DNA from: Hyphobacterium indicum | GTDB lineage: Bacteria > Pseudomonadota > Alphaproteobacteria > Caulobacterales > Maricaulaceae | DNA length: 64,000 nt | Direction: 5' to 3' | NCBI RefSeq assembly: GCF_003129605.1 | Contig: NZ_QBDX01000001.1 | Coordinates: 1 to 64,000 of the forward strand | Shown: piece by piece, positions 24,970 through 34,404 of the stretch | Layout: every line of letters starts with the position of its first letter | How positions within the stretch are numbered: position 1 is the first letter of the stretch | Notes under the pieces: generated by a model | The model's input: only the letters and a program-made list of their open reading frames with translations | Databases searched by the model: none | Told to the model about the DNA's origin: nothing | Made by a program: the position numbers and the translations under genes

Positions 24970-26184
24970 ATGACCGCTAAACCCAACGCCTTTTCGCAAT
25001 ATCCGGACGCTCAGGGCCGTTTCGGAGAGTTCGGCGGGCGCTATGTCGCCGAAACCCTGATGCCGAACATCCTCGCGTTGGAAAAGGCCTATGAGGATGC
25101 AAAGGCCGATCCGGCCTTTACCGCCGAGTTCGAGGATTTCCTCAAGCATTATGTCGGCCGCCCCAGCCCGCTCTATTTCGCCGAACGCCTGACCGATCAT
25201 TTCGGCGGCGCGCAGATCTGGCTCAAGCGCGACGAGCTCAATCATACCGGCGCACACAAGATCAATAACTGCCTCGGCCAGGTCCTGCTGGCCAAACGTA
25301 TGGGCAAGACCCGTATCATCGCTGAGACCGGCGCCGGTCAGCACGGCGTTGCCACCGCCACCATCGCCGCCCGCTTCGGCCTGCCCTGCGAGGTTTTCAT
25401 GGGCGCCACCGATGTGGAACGACAGGCCCCGAATGTCTTCCGCATGAAGCTGCTGGGCGCCAAGGTGCATGCGGTCAAATCAGGGCGCGGCACGTTGAAG
25501 GATGCGATGAACGAGGCGCTGCGCGACTGGGTCACCTATCCGGACGAGACCTTCTATGTCATCGGCACGGTGGCCGGCCCGCACCCCTATCCGATGATGG
25601 TCCGCGATTTCCAGTCCGTGATCGGCCGCGAGGCCCGCGAACAGATGCTGGAACGCATTGGAAGATTGCCCGACGCAGCAGTGGCTTGCATTGGCGGCGG
25701 GTCCAATGCGATGGGCCTGTTCCATCCTTTCCTCGAAGATGAAAACGTCCGCCTGATCGGTGTCGAGGCCGCCGGCAAGGGTCTGGACACGCCTGACCAT
25801 GCCGCCTCCCTGAATGGAGGCGAGCCGGGCATACTGCACGGCAACCGGACCTATCTTTTGCAGGACGAAGGCGGCCAGATCGTCGAGGGGCATTCCATCT
25901 CGGCGGGCCTCGATTATCCCGGCATCGGCCCGGAGCATGCCTTCCTGCATGATGTGAAGCGTGCCGAATATGTCTCGGCCACCGATGACGAAGCGCTGGA
26001 GATGTTCCAGCTCTGCTCCAAGCTGGAAGGCATCATTCCGGCGCTCGAACCCGCCCATGCGCTCGCCCGCGTCCGCGATCTCGCGGTCGAGCTCGATCCG
26101 GATGGGGTGATCCTGATGAATATGTGCGGCCGCGGCGACAAGGATGTGCCCCAGGTCGCCCGAATGTTGGGGGTGGAGGTATGA
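24970..26184 (+). CDS. trpB: Tryptophan synthase beta chain
   Basis: This PLP enzyme joins indole and serine. The 404-residue protein has the N-terminal [12 protein letters not shown], the PLP lysine in HTGAHKINN (Lys97), ETGAGQHG, the GGGSNAMG phosphate loop and the C-terminal CGRGDKD. ATG 24970 is preferred to a TTG two codons upstream. It overlaps trpA by four bases (ATGA) and works with it as an alpha2beta2 complex. Confidence 0.97.
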   Translation: MTAKPNAFSQYPDAQGRFGEFGGRYVAETLMPNILALEKAYEDAKADPAFTAEFEDFLKHYVGRPSPLYFAERLTDHFGGAQIWLKRDELNHTGAHKINNCLGQVLLAKRMGKTRIIAETGAGQHGVATATIAARFGLPCEVFMGATDVERQAPNVFRMKLLGAKVHAVKSGRGTLKDAMNEALRDWVTYPDETFYVIGTVAGPHPYPMMVRDFQSVIGREAREQMLERIGRLPDAAVACIGGGSNAMGLFHPFLEDENVRLIGVEAAGKGLDTPDHAASLNGGEPGILHGNRTYLLQDEGGQIVEGHSISAGLDYPGIGPEHAFLHDVKRAEYVSATDDEALEMFQLCSKLEGIIPALEPAHALARVRDLAVELDPDGVILMNMCGRGDKDVPQVARMLGVEV

Positions 26185-26966
26185 ACCGCCTCGCCACGAC
26201 CTTTGCCCGTCTGAAAGCCGATAACCGCGCCGGTTTCGTCACCTACATCATGGCCGGGGATGGCGAGACGGCGGAGCTGCTCGACCGGCTGCCCGCCGCA
26301 GGGGCCGATGTGATCGAGCTGGGCATGCCCTTTACCGATCCGATGGCAGATGGCCCGTCCATTCAGGGTGCCGCCCTGCGTGCACTCGACAACGGCATGA
26401 CGCTGAAAGGCACGCTCGCCCTCGCCAGGGCCTTCCGCGAGAACCATCCGGACACACCTCTGGTTCTGATGGGATATGCCAATCCGGTCCACCATATGGG
26501 CTATGGCGCTTTCGCAAGGGCGGCGGCTGACGCTGGTGTCGACGGACTCATCTGCGTGGATCTGCCGCCGGAAGAAGATACGGAGCTGCGCGAGGCACTG
26601 GCGGCAGAAAACATCTCCATCATCCGGCTGGCGACCCCGACGACAAATAATGACCGCCTGAAAACCGTGGCAGAGGGCTCGTCCGGCTTTGTCTATTATG
26701 TCTCCACCACCGGTGTGACCGGCATGGGCAAGGGCGCGGCTACTGATGTTGCCGATGCCGTAAAACGCGTTCAGACCGCCACCGGTCTGCCCGTCGCCGT
26801 CGGCTTTGGCGTCCGAACACCGGAAGAAGCGGCTGAAATTGCCTCTGGCGGAGCCGATGCCGTTGTGGTGGGTAGCGCCATTGTGAGCGCAAACCATGAC
26901 GGCGGCACGAAAACTGCGTTAGAACTTGTCAGGTCTATCTCGGCAGCCGTGCGCGCTGCGTCGTAA
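26181..26966 (+). CDS. trpA: Tryptophan synthase alpha chain
   Basis: This 261-residue TIM barrel cleaves indole-3-glycerol phosphate. Its catalytic Glu and Asp lie in [14 protein letters not shown], with the conserved GVTGMGKG loop and the phosphate-binding GFGVRTPEE and [11 protein letters not shown] 26181 overlaps the trpB TGA; GGAGG sits just upstream. accD follows after 11 bases. Confidence 0.97.
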   Translation: MNRLATTFARLKADNRAGFVTYIMAGDGETAELLDRLPAAGADVIELGMPFTDPMADGPSIQGAALRALDNGMTLKGTLALARAFRENHPDTPLVLMGYANPVHHMGYGAFARAAADAGVDGLICVDLPPEEDTELREALAAENISIIRLATPTTNNDRLKTVAEGSSGFVYYVSTTGVTGMGKGAATDVADAVKRVQTATGLPVAVGFGVRTPEEAAEIASGGADAVVVGSAIVSANHDGGTKTALELVRSISAAVRAAS

Positions 26967-26977
26967 ACAGGATTGTC

Positions 26978-27880
26978 ATGAGCTGGCTGGAACGACTGAC
27001 CCCGCCCGGTGTCTCGAAAATGTTTTCCAAGCGGGACACGCCGGAAAATCTCTGGGTGAAATGCCCGGTCTCCGGCGAGATGGTCTTCCACAAGGATCTG
27101 GAAGCCGGCATGTTCGTGACCCCGGCCGGCCATCACATGCGGATCGGTCCGGATCACCGCTTCAAATTCACCTTTGACGGAGAATGGACGACTCTGGCCA
27201 TGCCGGAGGTGCCCAAGGATCCTCTGAAGTTCAAGGACGACAAGCCCTATACCTCACGTCTGTCAGCCGCCCGCAAGAAAACCGGCCGCGAGGATGTCAT
27301 GTCCATCGGCCAGGGGGCGATTGGCGGCGTGCCATCAACGGTTCTGGTACAGGATTTTGCCTTCATGGGCGGGTCGCTGGGCATGGCCGCGGGCGAAGCC
27401 TTCATCACGGCCGCCAATGCAGCGGTCAAGGACCGCACACCCCTGATCGCCTTTACCGCCGCTGGCGGGGCGCGCATGCAGGAGGGCTGTCTCTCCCTGA
27501 TGCAGATGCCGCGCACCACGCTGGCGGTGCAGGACCTCAACGAGGCGGGTCTGCCCTATATCGTCGTCCTCACCGACCCGACCACGGGCGGAGTAACGGC
27601 CTCCTATGCCATGCTGGGCGATATCCACATCTCCGAACCCGGCGCCATGATCGGCTTTGCCGGCCGCCGCGTGATCGAACAGACCATCCGCGAAAAACTG
27701 CCCGAACGCTTCCAGACCTCCGAATACGTGCTGGAAAAGGGTATGATTGACCGTGTCGTTCACCGTCATGAAATGCGCGAGACCCTGGGCCGCATGCTGC
27801 GCACGCTGATGAAGCGCGGCGGCGCGAACGTCCCGGCGCTCAAACGCCCCGCTCAGTCCGCCGACCATGCCGGCGGCTGA
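26978..27880 (+). CDS. accD: Acetyl-CoA carboxylase carboxyltransferase beta subunit
   Basis: This 300-residue subunit transfers carboxyl from biotin to acetyl-CoA with AccA. The crotonase-like core is present, with SIGQGAIGG, GSLGMAAGEA, GGARMQEG, TTGGVTASYAMLGD and GFAGRRVIEQT. The N-terminal region that carries a four-cysteine zinc ribbon in E. coli keeps only one Cys (VKCPVSGEM), and the second pair is TPAGHH. I recall the same loss in other alphaproteobacteria. folC starts 14 bases before its stop. Confidence 0.95.
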   Translation: MSWLERLTPPGVSKMFSKRDTPENLWVKCPVSGEMVFHKDLEAGMFVTPAGHHMRIGPDHRFKFTFDGEWTTLAMPEVPKDPLKFKDDKPYTSRLSAARKKTGREDVMSIGQGAIGGVPSTVLVQDFAFMGGSLGMAAGEAFITAANAAVKDRTPLIAFTAAGGARMQEGCLSLMQMPRTTLAVQDLNEAGLPYIVVLTDPTTGGVTASYAMLGDIHISEPGAMIGFAGRRVIEQTIREKLPERFQTSEYVLEKGMIDRVVHRHEMRETLGRMLRTLMKRGGANVPALKRPAQSADHAGG

Positions 27881-29183
27881 CACGCTTCAGCCGGTGCTGG
27901 ACCGGCTGGCTTCTCTTCACCCGAAGAAGATCGACTTGTCGCTGGACCGGCTCGAAACCCTGCTGGAAAAGCTCGATAATCCGCATCTGCGTTTGCCGCC
28001 GGTCATCCATGTCGCCGGCACCAACGGCAAGGGCTCGGTTTGCGCCTATCTGACGGCCATTGCCGAAGCATCAGGCGAGCGCGTCCACGTCTACACCTCG
28101 CCGCACCTGGTCCGCTTCAACGAGCGGATCGTGCTCGCCGGAACGCCGGTGGAGGATGCCCGCCTGATGGAGGCCTTTGCGCGCTGTGAAGCGGCCAATG
28201 ACGGCGCGCCCATCACTTTCTTCGAGATCACGACGGCCGCCGCTTATCTGCTCTTTTCCGAAACCCCTGCCGACCGCCTGATCCTTGAAGTCGGCCTTGG
28301 CGGACGCTTTGATGCCACAAATGTCATCGGCAAGCCGCAGGTCAGCGTCATCACCCCCGTCAGTCTCGACCATGCAGAGTTCCTGGGCCCGGACATTGCC
28401 GGGATTGCCGGTGAGAAGGCGGGCATCCTCAAGAAGGGCGTCCCCGCCATCATCGGTCCGCAGCGCGATGAGGCCGAAGACCGCATCGGGGCCATTGGCC
28501 ACGCCATTGGCGCACCCTTGCGTCTCTGGGGCGTGGATTATCGTGCCTGGTCCGAACATGACCGGTTGGTTTATGAGGAAGAAAACCTGCTCTGGGATTT
28601 GCCACGCCCGGCCCTTGCCGGCGAACACCAGATCATCAATGCCGGGATCGCCGTCGCGGCCGCTCGCGCCGCCGGATATGACGAACCCGCCGTTCGCAGC
28701 GGCCTGGAACACGCTGTCTGGCCTGCCCGCCTGCAACGCCTTAGCTCCGGCCCGGTCGTCGATGCCGCCGGCGGCGCTGAAGTCTGGCTCGATGGCGGAC
28801 ATAATGAAGCGGCCGGGCAGGCGCTGGCCCGCGCCCTGGCTGATCTGGAAGCCCGCGCCCCGCGGCCGCTTATCCTGATCTGCGCCTTCTCGCCCAACAA
28901 GGATGCCGCCGGCTATCTGGCGCACTTCGCCGGCCTTGCCCGCCGTGTGCAGGCGATCAGCTTTTCCGGTGGACGTGGCGGCTCGCAAAGCCCGGCAGAT
29001 ATCGTGACCGCCGCCCGCAGTACCGGTCTGGTAGCCGAAGCCAATACCGATCTCTTCTCCGCCATTGCCGACGCGATCCGCGACGACCCCGCCCCGCGCA
29101 TCCTGATCTGCGGCTCGCTCTATCTGGCAGGCGAGGTTCTGGGCCTCAATTCCGGCGTGACACCGCATACTACCTCGGGTTAG
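27867..29183 (+). CDS. folC: Bifunctional dihydrofolate / folylpolyglutamate synthase
   Basis: This Mur-ligase-like ATP enzyme of 438 residues adds glutamate to dihydropteroate and folates. It has the P-loop VAGTNGKGSVCAYL near residue 50, TSPHLVRFNERI, the catalytic TPVSLDHAEFLG and DGGHNEAAG in the C-domain. The gene starts inside the end of accD, in another frame. accD-folC order is typical of alphaproteobacteria. Confidence 0.95.
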   Translation: MPAADTLQPVLDRLASLHPKKIDLSLDRLETLLEKLDNPHLRLPPVIHVAGTNGKGSVCAYLTAIAEASGERVHVYTSPHLVRFNERIVLAGTPVEDARLMEAFARCEAANDGAPITFFEITTAAAYLLFSETPADRLILEVGLGGRFDATNVIGKPQVSVITPVSLDHAEFLGPDIAGIAGEKAGILKKGVPAIIGPQRDEAEDRIGAIGHAIGAPLRLWGVDYRAWSEHDRLVYEEENLLWDLPRPALAGEHQIINAGIAVAAARAAGYDEPAVRSGLEHAVWPARLQRLSSGPVVDAAGGAEVWLDGGHNEAAGQALARALADLEARAPRPLILICAFSPNKDAAGYLAHFAGLARRVQAISFSGGRGGSQSPADIVTAARSTGLVAEANTDLFSAIADAIRDDPAPRILICGSLYLAGEVLGLNSGVTPHTTSG

Positions 29184-29194
29184 AATGACGCCTG

Positions 29195-29764
29195 ATGGCG
29201 CATTCCGGTCAACTCCCGCCAGACGCATCTTGCATCCCGAATGCCCTGCCGCCCGAGTCGGAACAGAAATTGATCCGCTGGATTGACCGCCAACCTTGGA
29301 TTACTGACCTCAAGCGCCGGGTCCAGCATTATGGCTGGCGCTATGATTATCGCGCCCGGCATGTCGATCTGGCGGATGACCTTGGTCCGATACCCAATGC
29401 CTTGCGGTCAATATTGCAACTGCCAGATATCGTAAAGGTTTTTGATCGCTCACCCGACCAGATCATCATCAATGAATACAGGCCCAGGCAGGGCATTTCG
29501 GCGCATGTCGATTGCGAACCCTGTTTCGGACCGGTGATTGCTTCGCTAAGCCTTGGCGGCGCTACCGACATGGTATTTCGCCATCGTTCAAGCGATGAGC
29601 GGCGCAGGGTCAGGCTTGAACCCCGCGGCCTGCTCATCCTGGCCGGAGAGGCGCGCTATGACTGGACGCATGAAATCCCGGCACGAAAGAGCGACATGGT
29701 GAATGGCGTCCGCATTGCGCGAGACCGGCGCCTTTCCCTGACCTTCCGGACCGTCAATCTATAA
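29195..29764 (+). CDS. AlkB-like 2-oxoglutarate/Fe(II) dioxygenase
   Basis: This 189-residue protein has the AlkB signature NEYRPRQGISAHVDCEPCFG, with iron ligands His104, Asp106 and His159 and the 2-oxoglutarate arginines in RRLSLTFR (Arg179, Arg185). AlkB enzymes remove alkyl groups from DNA or RNA bases. The YGWRYDYR segment resembles the nucleotide-recognition lid. Its stop overlaps by six bases the end of the convergent ParE-like frame. It lies between folC and trxA, where neighbours in related genomes are often contiguous. Confidence 0.88.
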   Translation: MAHSGQLPPDASCIPNALPPESEQKLIRWIDRQPWITDLKRRVQHYGWRYDYRARHVDLADDLGPIPNALRSILQLPDIVKVFDRSPDQIIINEYRPRQGISAHVDCEPCFGPVIASLSLGGATDMVFRHRSSDERRRVRLEPRGLLILAGEARYDWTHEIPARKSDMVNGVRIARDRRLSLTFRTVNL

Positions 29765-30061
29765 ATCCCGAAACAGCGCCGCCACATCCTGCGCGTCATG
29801 AACCACGCGGAGGATTGTCACGTTCTCGTGCGAGTGCGTGTAATAGATGGCATATTTCCGGCAGAATGTGACACGAATGCCGGGTGCCAGCGCGCTCCGG
29901 TCAGCCCCGCTTTCTGGATAATCCAGTAGGGGAAAGAAACGGGCCTCGATCTCGTCAATAAAGCGGTCGGCCAGTGCGTCTGAATCTGCGGCAATATAGA
30001 CCCAGATCGCCGCGAGATCGTCGCGCGCCGTATCGGTAATCTTTAACCGGCGCGCCGCGAT
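29759..30061 (-). pseudogene. ParE-type toxin frame lacking a standard start codon
   Basis: A full RelE/ParE-like chain of 100 residues can be read, beginning MAARRLKITDTARDDLAAIW if ATC initiates. It has the ParE helix pair, FPLLDYPESG, the C-terminal strands GIRVTFCRKYAIYY and ILRVVHDAQDV, and a TAG stop. The codon at 30061-30059 where a toxin ATG is expected, overlapping the antitoxin end, is ATC. No ATG, GTG or TTG lies between the preceding in-frame TGA and the conserved core. Either a rare ATC start gives very low toxin, or the toxin is silenced by a point change. ParD is intact upstream. Confidence 0.7.
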
Positions 30062-30327
30062 TGCGCCCTCCCGGCGGCCTTGATGTCGGCGGCGTCAAAA
30101 TCTTGCACCCGCCCCTGAGTGTCGTCTTCGAGCCCGGCTTGCACAACGCCCTGAAGCGCCTTGAAGGTCTGGGCGCGTTCCTGCCGTTTGTGCCGCCAGT
30201 CGCGCAAGGCGTCTCGGATGACCTCGCTCGATGAAGCATAATCGCCTTCACCAATGGCCCCGCGGACCAGCGCGGCCAGCTCCGGTGTCAGTGTGATTGT
30301 CAGACGCTCAAGATCGCTCATCATCAT
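30043..30327 (-). CDS. ParD-like antitoxin (type II, ribbon-helix-helix)
   Basis: This 94-residue protein has an N-terminal RHH motif (ERLTITLTPELAALVRGAIGEGDYASSSEVIRDALR read in two pieces). A helical tail wraps the toxin. It matches the CC2985/ParD antitoxin type. Three in-frame ATGs at 30327, 30324 and 30321 may serve. A 15-base palindrome covers the first ATG. The toxin frame overlaps its 3' end, the standard order antitoxin then toxin. Confidence 0.85.
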   Translation of the reverse strand: MMMSDLERLTITLTPELAALVRGAIGEGDYASSSEVIRDALRDWRHKRQERAQTFKALQGVVQAGLEDDTQGRVQDFDAADIKAAGRAQSRRAG

Positions 30328-30337
30328 ACTTTATGAT
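30323..30337 (-). promoter_or_regulatory. Palindromic candidate operator at the parD start
   Basis: ATCATA-CTT-TATGAT is a perfect 6-base inverted repeat that overlaps the parD ATG. A+T-rich bases just upstream (TATATC and TAGTAT on the minus strand) could be the -10 region. RHH antitoxins usually repress their own promoter at such repeats. Binding is inferred, not shown. Confidence 0.5.
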
Positions 30338-30364
30338 ACTAGATATAAAACGCCACCCGGAATC

Positions 30365-30392
30365 AAAAAGGGCCCGCCAAATTGGCGAGCCC
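30365..30392 (-). terminator. Rho-independent terminator after trxA
   Basis: On the minus strand, GGGCTCGCC-AATTT-GGCGGGCCC (one G-U pair) is followed by TTTTT. It sits 26 bases after the trxA stop and shields the ParD/ParE pair from leftward read-through. Confidence 0.92.
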
Positions 30393-30417
30393 CTTGTCAC
30401 GGTTATGGAAAGCAGGA

Positions 30418-30753
30418 TCAGGCCGCAGCGGCGACCAGCGTTTCCTTGATCCATTCCTCGATCTTGGTCTTGGCCATCGCGCCGATCTTGGTCGAGGCCA
30501 CTTCACCATTCCGGAAAATCATCAGGGTCGGGATGCCCCTTACGCCATATTTGCCCGGCGTCATCGGGTTGTCGTCGATATTGACCTTGGCAATCGTGAT
30601 GTCGCTCGACATGTCTGCCGCGAGCTCTTCCAGCGCAGGGCCGATCTGCTTGCACGGACCGCACCACTCTGCCCAGAAGTCCACCAGGACGGGCTTGTCG
30701 GCTTTCAGAACGTCGTTTTCAAACGAGTCATCGCTGACCGCTATGGTCGACAT
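30418..30753 (-). CDS. trxA: Thioredoxin
   Basis: This 111-residue cytoplasmic disulfide reductase has the active site WCGPC (Cys31, Cys34) and the cis-Pro in GIPTLMIF. An AGGAGAGTTGCG site precedes the ATG. It lies 78 bases after addA and on the same strand, ending in a clear terminator; folC-trxA-addA proximity is common in alphaproteobacteria. Confidence 0.96.
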   Translation of the reverse strand: MSTIAVSDDSFENDVLKADKPVLVDFWAEWCGPCKQIGPALEELAADMSSDITIAKVNIDDNPMTPGKYGVRGIPTLMIFRNGEVASTKIGAMAKTKIEEWIKETLVAAAA

Positions 30754-30831
30754 CGCAACTCTCCTCTTGACTGGCGAATCCCGAAGAGCGGGATCCGTTC
30801 CGCCGTGACCTAGGAATTGCCGCTTGCCGCG

Positions 30832-33800
30832 TCAAGCTTTCACACCTGAGACGAGCGCTTTTTCCAGTGCAGAATCCTCCAGCTCCATCAGTCTTGGACC
30901 ATCGGTCCAGAGCAGCAGGCATCGCACCGCCTTGTCCGGGTGGATCGCCTGCAGAAGCGCCTGGTAGGCCGCCATCTGTGCCAGGTAGAGGCGCGGCACA
31001 TCCTTTGCTTCGGCCGGCGGTGGCCGGTTTGTTTTATAGTCCACAATCAGGATTTCGTGATCGGTCACGACCAGCCGGTCGACCTGCCCGTTCAGGATAA
31101 TGCCGTCCGGAAGCCCGGGGGCGGAGCCGGTCAGAGACACTTCGGCGAGACTGTCCGGCCCAAAGAGGGGCGCAAATTCGGGATGGCTCAACACCGCCAG
31201 AGTCTCGGCGGCAATCTGATCACGCTGACCCTCATCCAGATCGGACTGCGCCGCCAGATAGGCCCGTGCCGACTCCTCGCGCCGCCCGGCATCCAGATCG
31301 GGCAGGGTTTCCAGCAATTTGTGGATCAGAGATCCGCGCCGGAAGCGCCGGCCCCCGTCATCCGCCAGCGGCGAAAGCACGGGGCTCTCAAGACCGTCGG
31401 CAAGATGGGACGGTGCCACCATCCGCGCCTTGCGGCTTTCCTCCGGTGCAGGCCGCAACGCCCAGTCGGGCAGGGAAAGGGAGATTGAGGATGTCACTGA
31501 TTTGCCAAGCTTGTCCGGCACTGTTCCCGACCGTTTGCCGGTCAGGGCATTCCCCTCCTCGTCTGTGACAGGGCTGTCGAAACCGGTCCAGCCTTCACCA
31601 TCCCATAAAGTTTCCAGCCGCTCATACCAGCTTCGGGGATCAACCCGCCCGGGCGCCGCATAACGCTTCCAGCCACAGACCAGCAGCCGGTCACTCGCCC
31701 GCGTCAGCGCGACATAGAGCAGGCGGGCACTTTCCCCGTCCGCACTCGCCGTGTCCGCCTCACGCAGGCGCTCGATAATCTCGGGTCGGACCGACCCGCC
31801 CGGCCCCCAGACAATCCCGTATTCAGGGGTGAAATAGAGGCTCCGGTCCGCTCGCGATTGCGGCTTCTGCGTGGTATCCGGCAGGATCACGATGGGCGCT
31901 TCAAGGCCTTTCGCGCCGTGGACCGTCATCACCCTCACCTCACCGCGTCCCTTGTCCATTTCGCGCTTGATCTGGCCTTCTCCGGCTTTCAGCTCGGCGA
32001 TGAAACCCCGCAGGGAGGCCGTGTTCTGCTGCTCGAACGCGATGGCGCGGGCGAGGAACTCTTCCACCGGATCCCGCGCCTCCTCGCCCAGCCGCGCAAA
32101 CAGGCGTTTCTGGCGCGTCTCGCCGGTGGCCGAATGCTCATTCAGGAAATCGGCGAAGAAGCCATAGACACCCGCTGTCTCGATCCGGCTGCGCGCCCGC
32201 ATCAGTGCGTCGCGCGCTTCGGTCATTAGAGGATCATCACTGCCGCGCAATGCCTGCCAGAGCGAACCCTTTCGGCCATGCGCCAGTCTGAACAGCACGT
32301 CTTCATCAATGGGCGGTGGCGCGCCGGCCGGGTCGAAGAAAGGCGTCTTCAGGAACTCGGCCAGTTTGAGATCATCCAGCGGATTTAGCGCAATCTCGGC
32401 CAGGTTGATCAGGTCCTGAACCGCCAGCTCCTCGGTCAGCACCATGCGGTCAGCCCCGGCGACCGGCACGGCCAGTTGTTTCAGACGCCGGATCAGTTCG
32501 CGGAAAAACCCGCCGCGCCGAGCAACGAGCACCAGGATATCTTTCGGCTCGGCGGCCCGCATTCCGCCCGCATCATTGTCATGGACCGCATCGCCATCAT
32601 CGAGAATCCGGCGGATTTCTGCGGCTACGAGACCGGCCAGCCTGTGACTGGGGCTGGCCTGGCTTTCCCGGTCAACGGGTTCTGCCGGATCCGGGTGATC
32701 GGCTTTTTTCTCCCGTGGCAGTGCGGGCCATAGTTCAACCAGTCCCGGCCGGTCATGAAATGCTGCCCGATGCGGCTGATAGCGCTCGAAAGCCTCCTGT
32801 GAGGGCATATAGGCGGCGCGGGGGATATCTGCGGAATCACGCTCTGGCGGCAGGAATTTCGTTTCCGGTGCTGCTGTCAGGGCCTTCCTCTCCCCCAGCA
32901 GGCGCTCGGGCTCGAACGCCTGATCCACGGCTGACAGAATGACCGGTGAAGAGCGGAAGGAGACGGACAGGGACGGGGTCTCGAATTTCTGCCGGGCCGC
33001 ATCGGCTTCGCGGCGGACGCGCTCCCCCCAGGCCAGAAACTGCCGCGGCTCCGCGCCCTGGAAGGAATAGATGGATTGTTTCTCGTCGCCGACGGTGAAG
33101 ACCGTCTTCGGCGCGGCATGCGCGATCCCGGTACCGGAAAAATACTCCTCCACCAGCGCGCCGATCACCAGCCATTGCTCGGGGGCATTGTCCTGCGCCT
33201 CATCGACGAGCACATGATCAATACCCGCATCCAGCTTGTAGCGCACCCAGTCGCGCGCCTCGGAATCTTCCAGCAATTTCACGGCAAATGCGATGAGATC
33301 CGCATAATCCAGCCGCCGCCGTATGCGCAAACCGGCTTCATAACGGCGTATATATTCGGCGCTGATACGGGTGGCCGCCTCCGAGGCCTCGGCGGTCTCG
33401 GCAGCGGCGATCCGCAAGCGAAGGTTCGACAGCCTTGTCGCTTCCGAAGTCAGCAATGTGTCGATCTCGGGGTGGGCGTCCCGGACCGGCTTGGTCGCAA
33501 AGCTTTTCCGCAAGTCGCCTTTCTGGGTGAAATAAACCGGCAGTATCAGTTCCAGAGCACGGGTAGGATTCTGTGCGTCCAGCGCTGCCAGAATGGCCGT
33601 AGCTGCGGCGCTGTCGGTTTTTCCGCCGGTCGCCAGCGTTGCGGCCGCTGACCGAAGCGCTTCCTGCGGTGTTTCCATCCAGCCGCTTTCGGTCAGCCCG
33701 GCGGCAGTATCCGTGTCGGCCAGTCCCAGCTCTACCCGCAAGCTTGCCCGCAACCCGTCTTCGCCCTGCTCCAGCAGCAGGCGGGAAAAATCAAGGCGTT

Positions 33801-34404
33801 TTCCGGCAGCAAGACGGACGATCAGATCAAAACTGTCCGAGCCCCGCACCAGAAGCGTTTCCAGCGCCGCGTGTAGCTGCACATCGGTCTGAGCCGCCAG
33901 AAACAGGCCGCGCCGGGCTTCGGCCGCAATGGCCCGGTTATCAGCATCATCGGCGATATCAAAACCGGGCGGCAGGCCGGCCTCCAGCGGAAAGCGCTGC
34001 AGCAGGGACTGACAGAAAGCGTGAATCGTCTGGACGGCGAGCCCGCCGGGTGTTTCCAGGGCGCGGGCAAAGAGTTTGCGCGCCTCCGCGAGGTCGCCGG
34101 CTGAATACTCCCGGTTGGCGTCATTATAGAGCCTGTTCAGCTTCTCCCGTAATGTCTCGTCATCGGCGATGGACCAGTCACCGAGTGTGTCGAACAGGCG
34201 GGATTTCATCTCCCCGGCCGCCGCTTTTGTGTAGGTCAGGCAGAGAATCCTGTCCGGTGCAGACCCGGTCAGCAGCAGCCGCGCCACGCGGTTGACCAAT
34301 ACCCGCGTCTTGCCCGATCCGGCATTGGCTTCGACATGGATGTGATGATCCGGCTGCGCCGCAAGCGTCTGCTGCCCTGTTGCGTGTTCGATCGCGGACG
34401 TCAT
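30832..34404 (-). CDS. addA: AddA helicase-nuclease (double-strand break repair)
   Basis: This 1190-residue subunit of AddAB resects DNA ends for recombination. It has UvrD-type helicase motifs: Walker A ANAGSGKTRVLV (Lys32), LTYTKAAAGEM, the Walker B segment VLVDEAQDN, GDEKQSIYSFQGAEPR, and late VMTVHGAKGLEAPI. A C-terminal RecB-family nuclease has its metal motif in IVDYKTNRPP (Asp1122, Lys1124). ATG overlaps the addB stop (ATGA). Confidence 0.97.
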   Translation of the reverse strand: MTSAIEHATGQQTLAAQPDHHIHVEANAGSGKTRVLVNRVARLLLTGSAPDRILCLTYTKAAAGEMKSRLFDTLGDWSIADDETLREKLNRLYNDANREYSAGDLAEARKLFARALETPGGLAVQTIHAFCQSLLQRFPLEAGLPPGFDIADDADNRAIAAEARRGLFLAAQTDVQLHAALETLLVRGSDSFDLIVRLAAGKRLDFSRLLLEQGEDGLRASLRVELGLADTDTAAGLTESGWMETPQEALRSAAATLATGGKTDSAAATAILAALDAQNPTRALELILPVYFTQKGDLRKSFATKPVRDAHPEIDTLLTSEATRLSNLRLRIAAAETAEASEAATRISAEYIRRYEAGLRIRRRLDYADLIAFAVKLLEDSEARDWVRYKLDAGIDHVLVDEAQDNAPEQWLVIGALVEEYFSGTGIAHAAPKTVFTVGDEKQSIYSFQGAEPRQFLAWGERVRREADAARQKFETPSLSVSFRSSPVILSAVDQAFEPERLLGERKALTAAPETKFLPPERDSADIPRAAYMPSQEAFERYQPHRAAFHDRPGLVELWPALPREKKADHPDPAEPVDRESQASPSHRLAGLVAAEIRRILDDGDAVHDNDAGGMRAAEPKDILVLVARRGGFFRELIRRLKQLAVPVAGADRMVLTEELAVQDLINLAEIALNPLDDLKLAEFLKTPFFDPAGAPPPIDEDVLFRLAHGRKGSLWQALRGSDDPLMTEARDALMRARSRIETAGVYGFFADFLNEHSATGETRQKRLFARLGEEARDPVEEFLARAIAFEQQNTASLRGFIAELKAGEGQIKREMDKGRGEVRVMTVHGAKGLEAPIVILPDTTQKPQSRADRSLYFTPEYGIVWGPGGSVRPEIIERLREADTASADGESARLLYVALTRASDRLLVCGWKRYAAPGRVDPRSWYERLETLWDGEGWTGFDSPVTDEEGNALTGKRSGTVPDKLGKSVTSSISLSLPDWALRPAPEESRKARMVAPSHLADGLESPVLSPLADDGGRRFRRGSLIHKLLETLPDLDAGRREESARAYLAAQSDLDEGQRDQIAAETLAVLSHPEFAPLFGPDSLAEVSLTGSAPGLPDGIILNGQVDRLVVTDHEILIVDYKTNRPPPAEAKDVPRLYLAQMAAYQALLQAIHPDKAVRCLLLWTDGPRLMELEDSALEKALVSGVKA

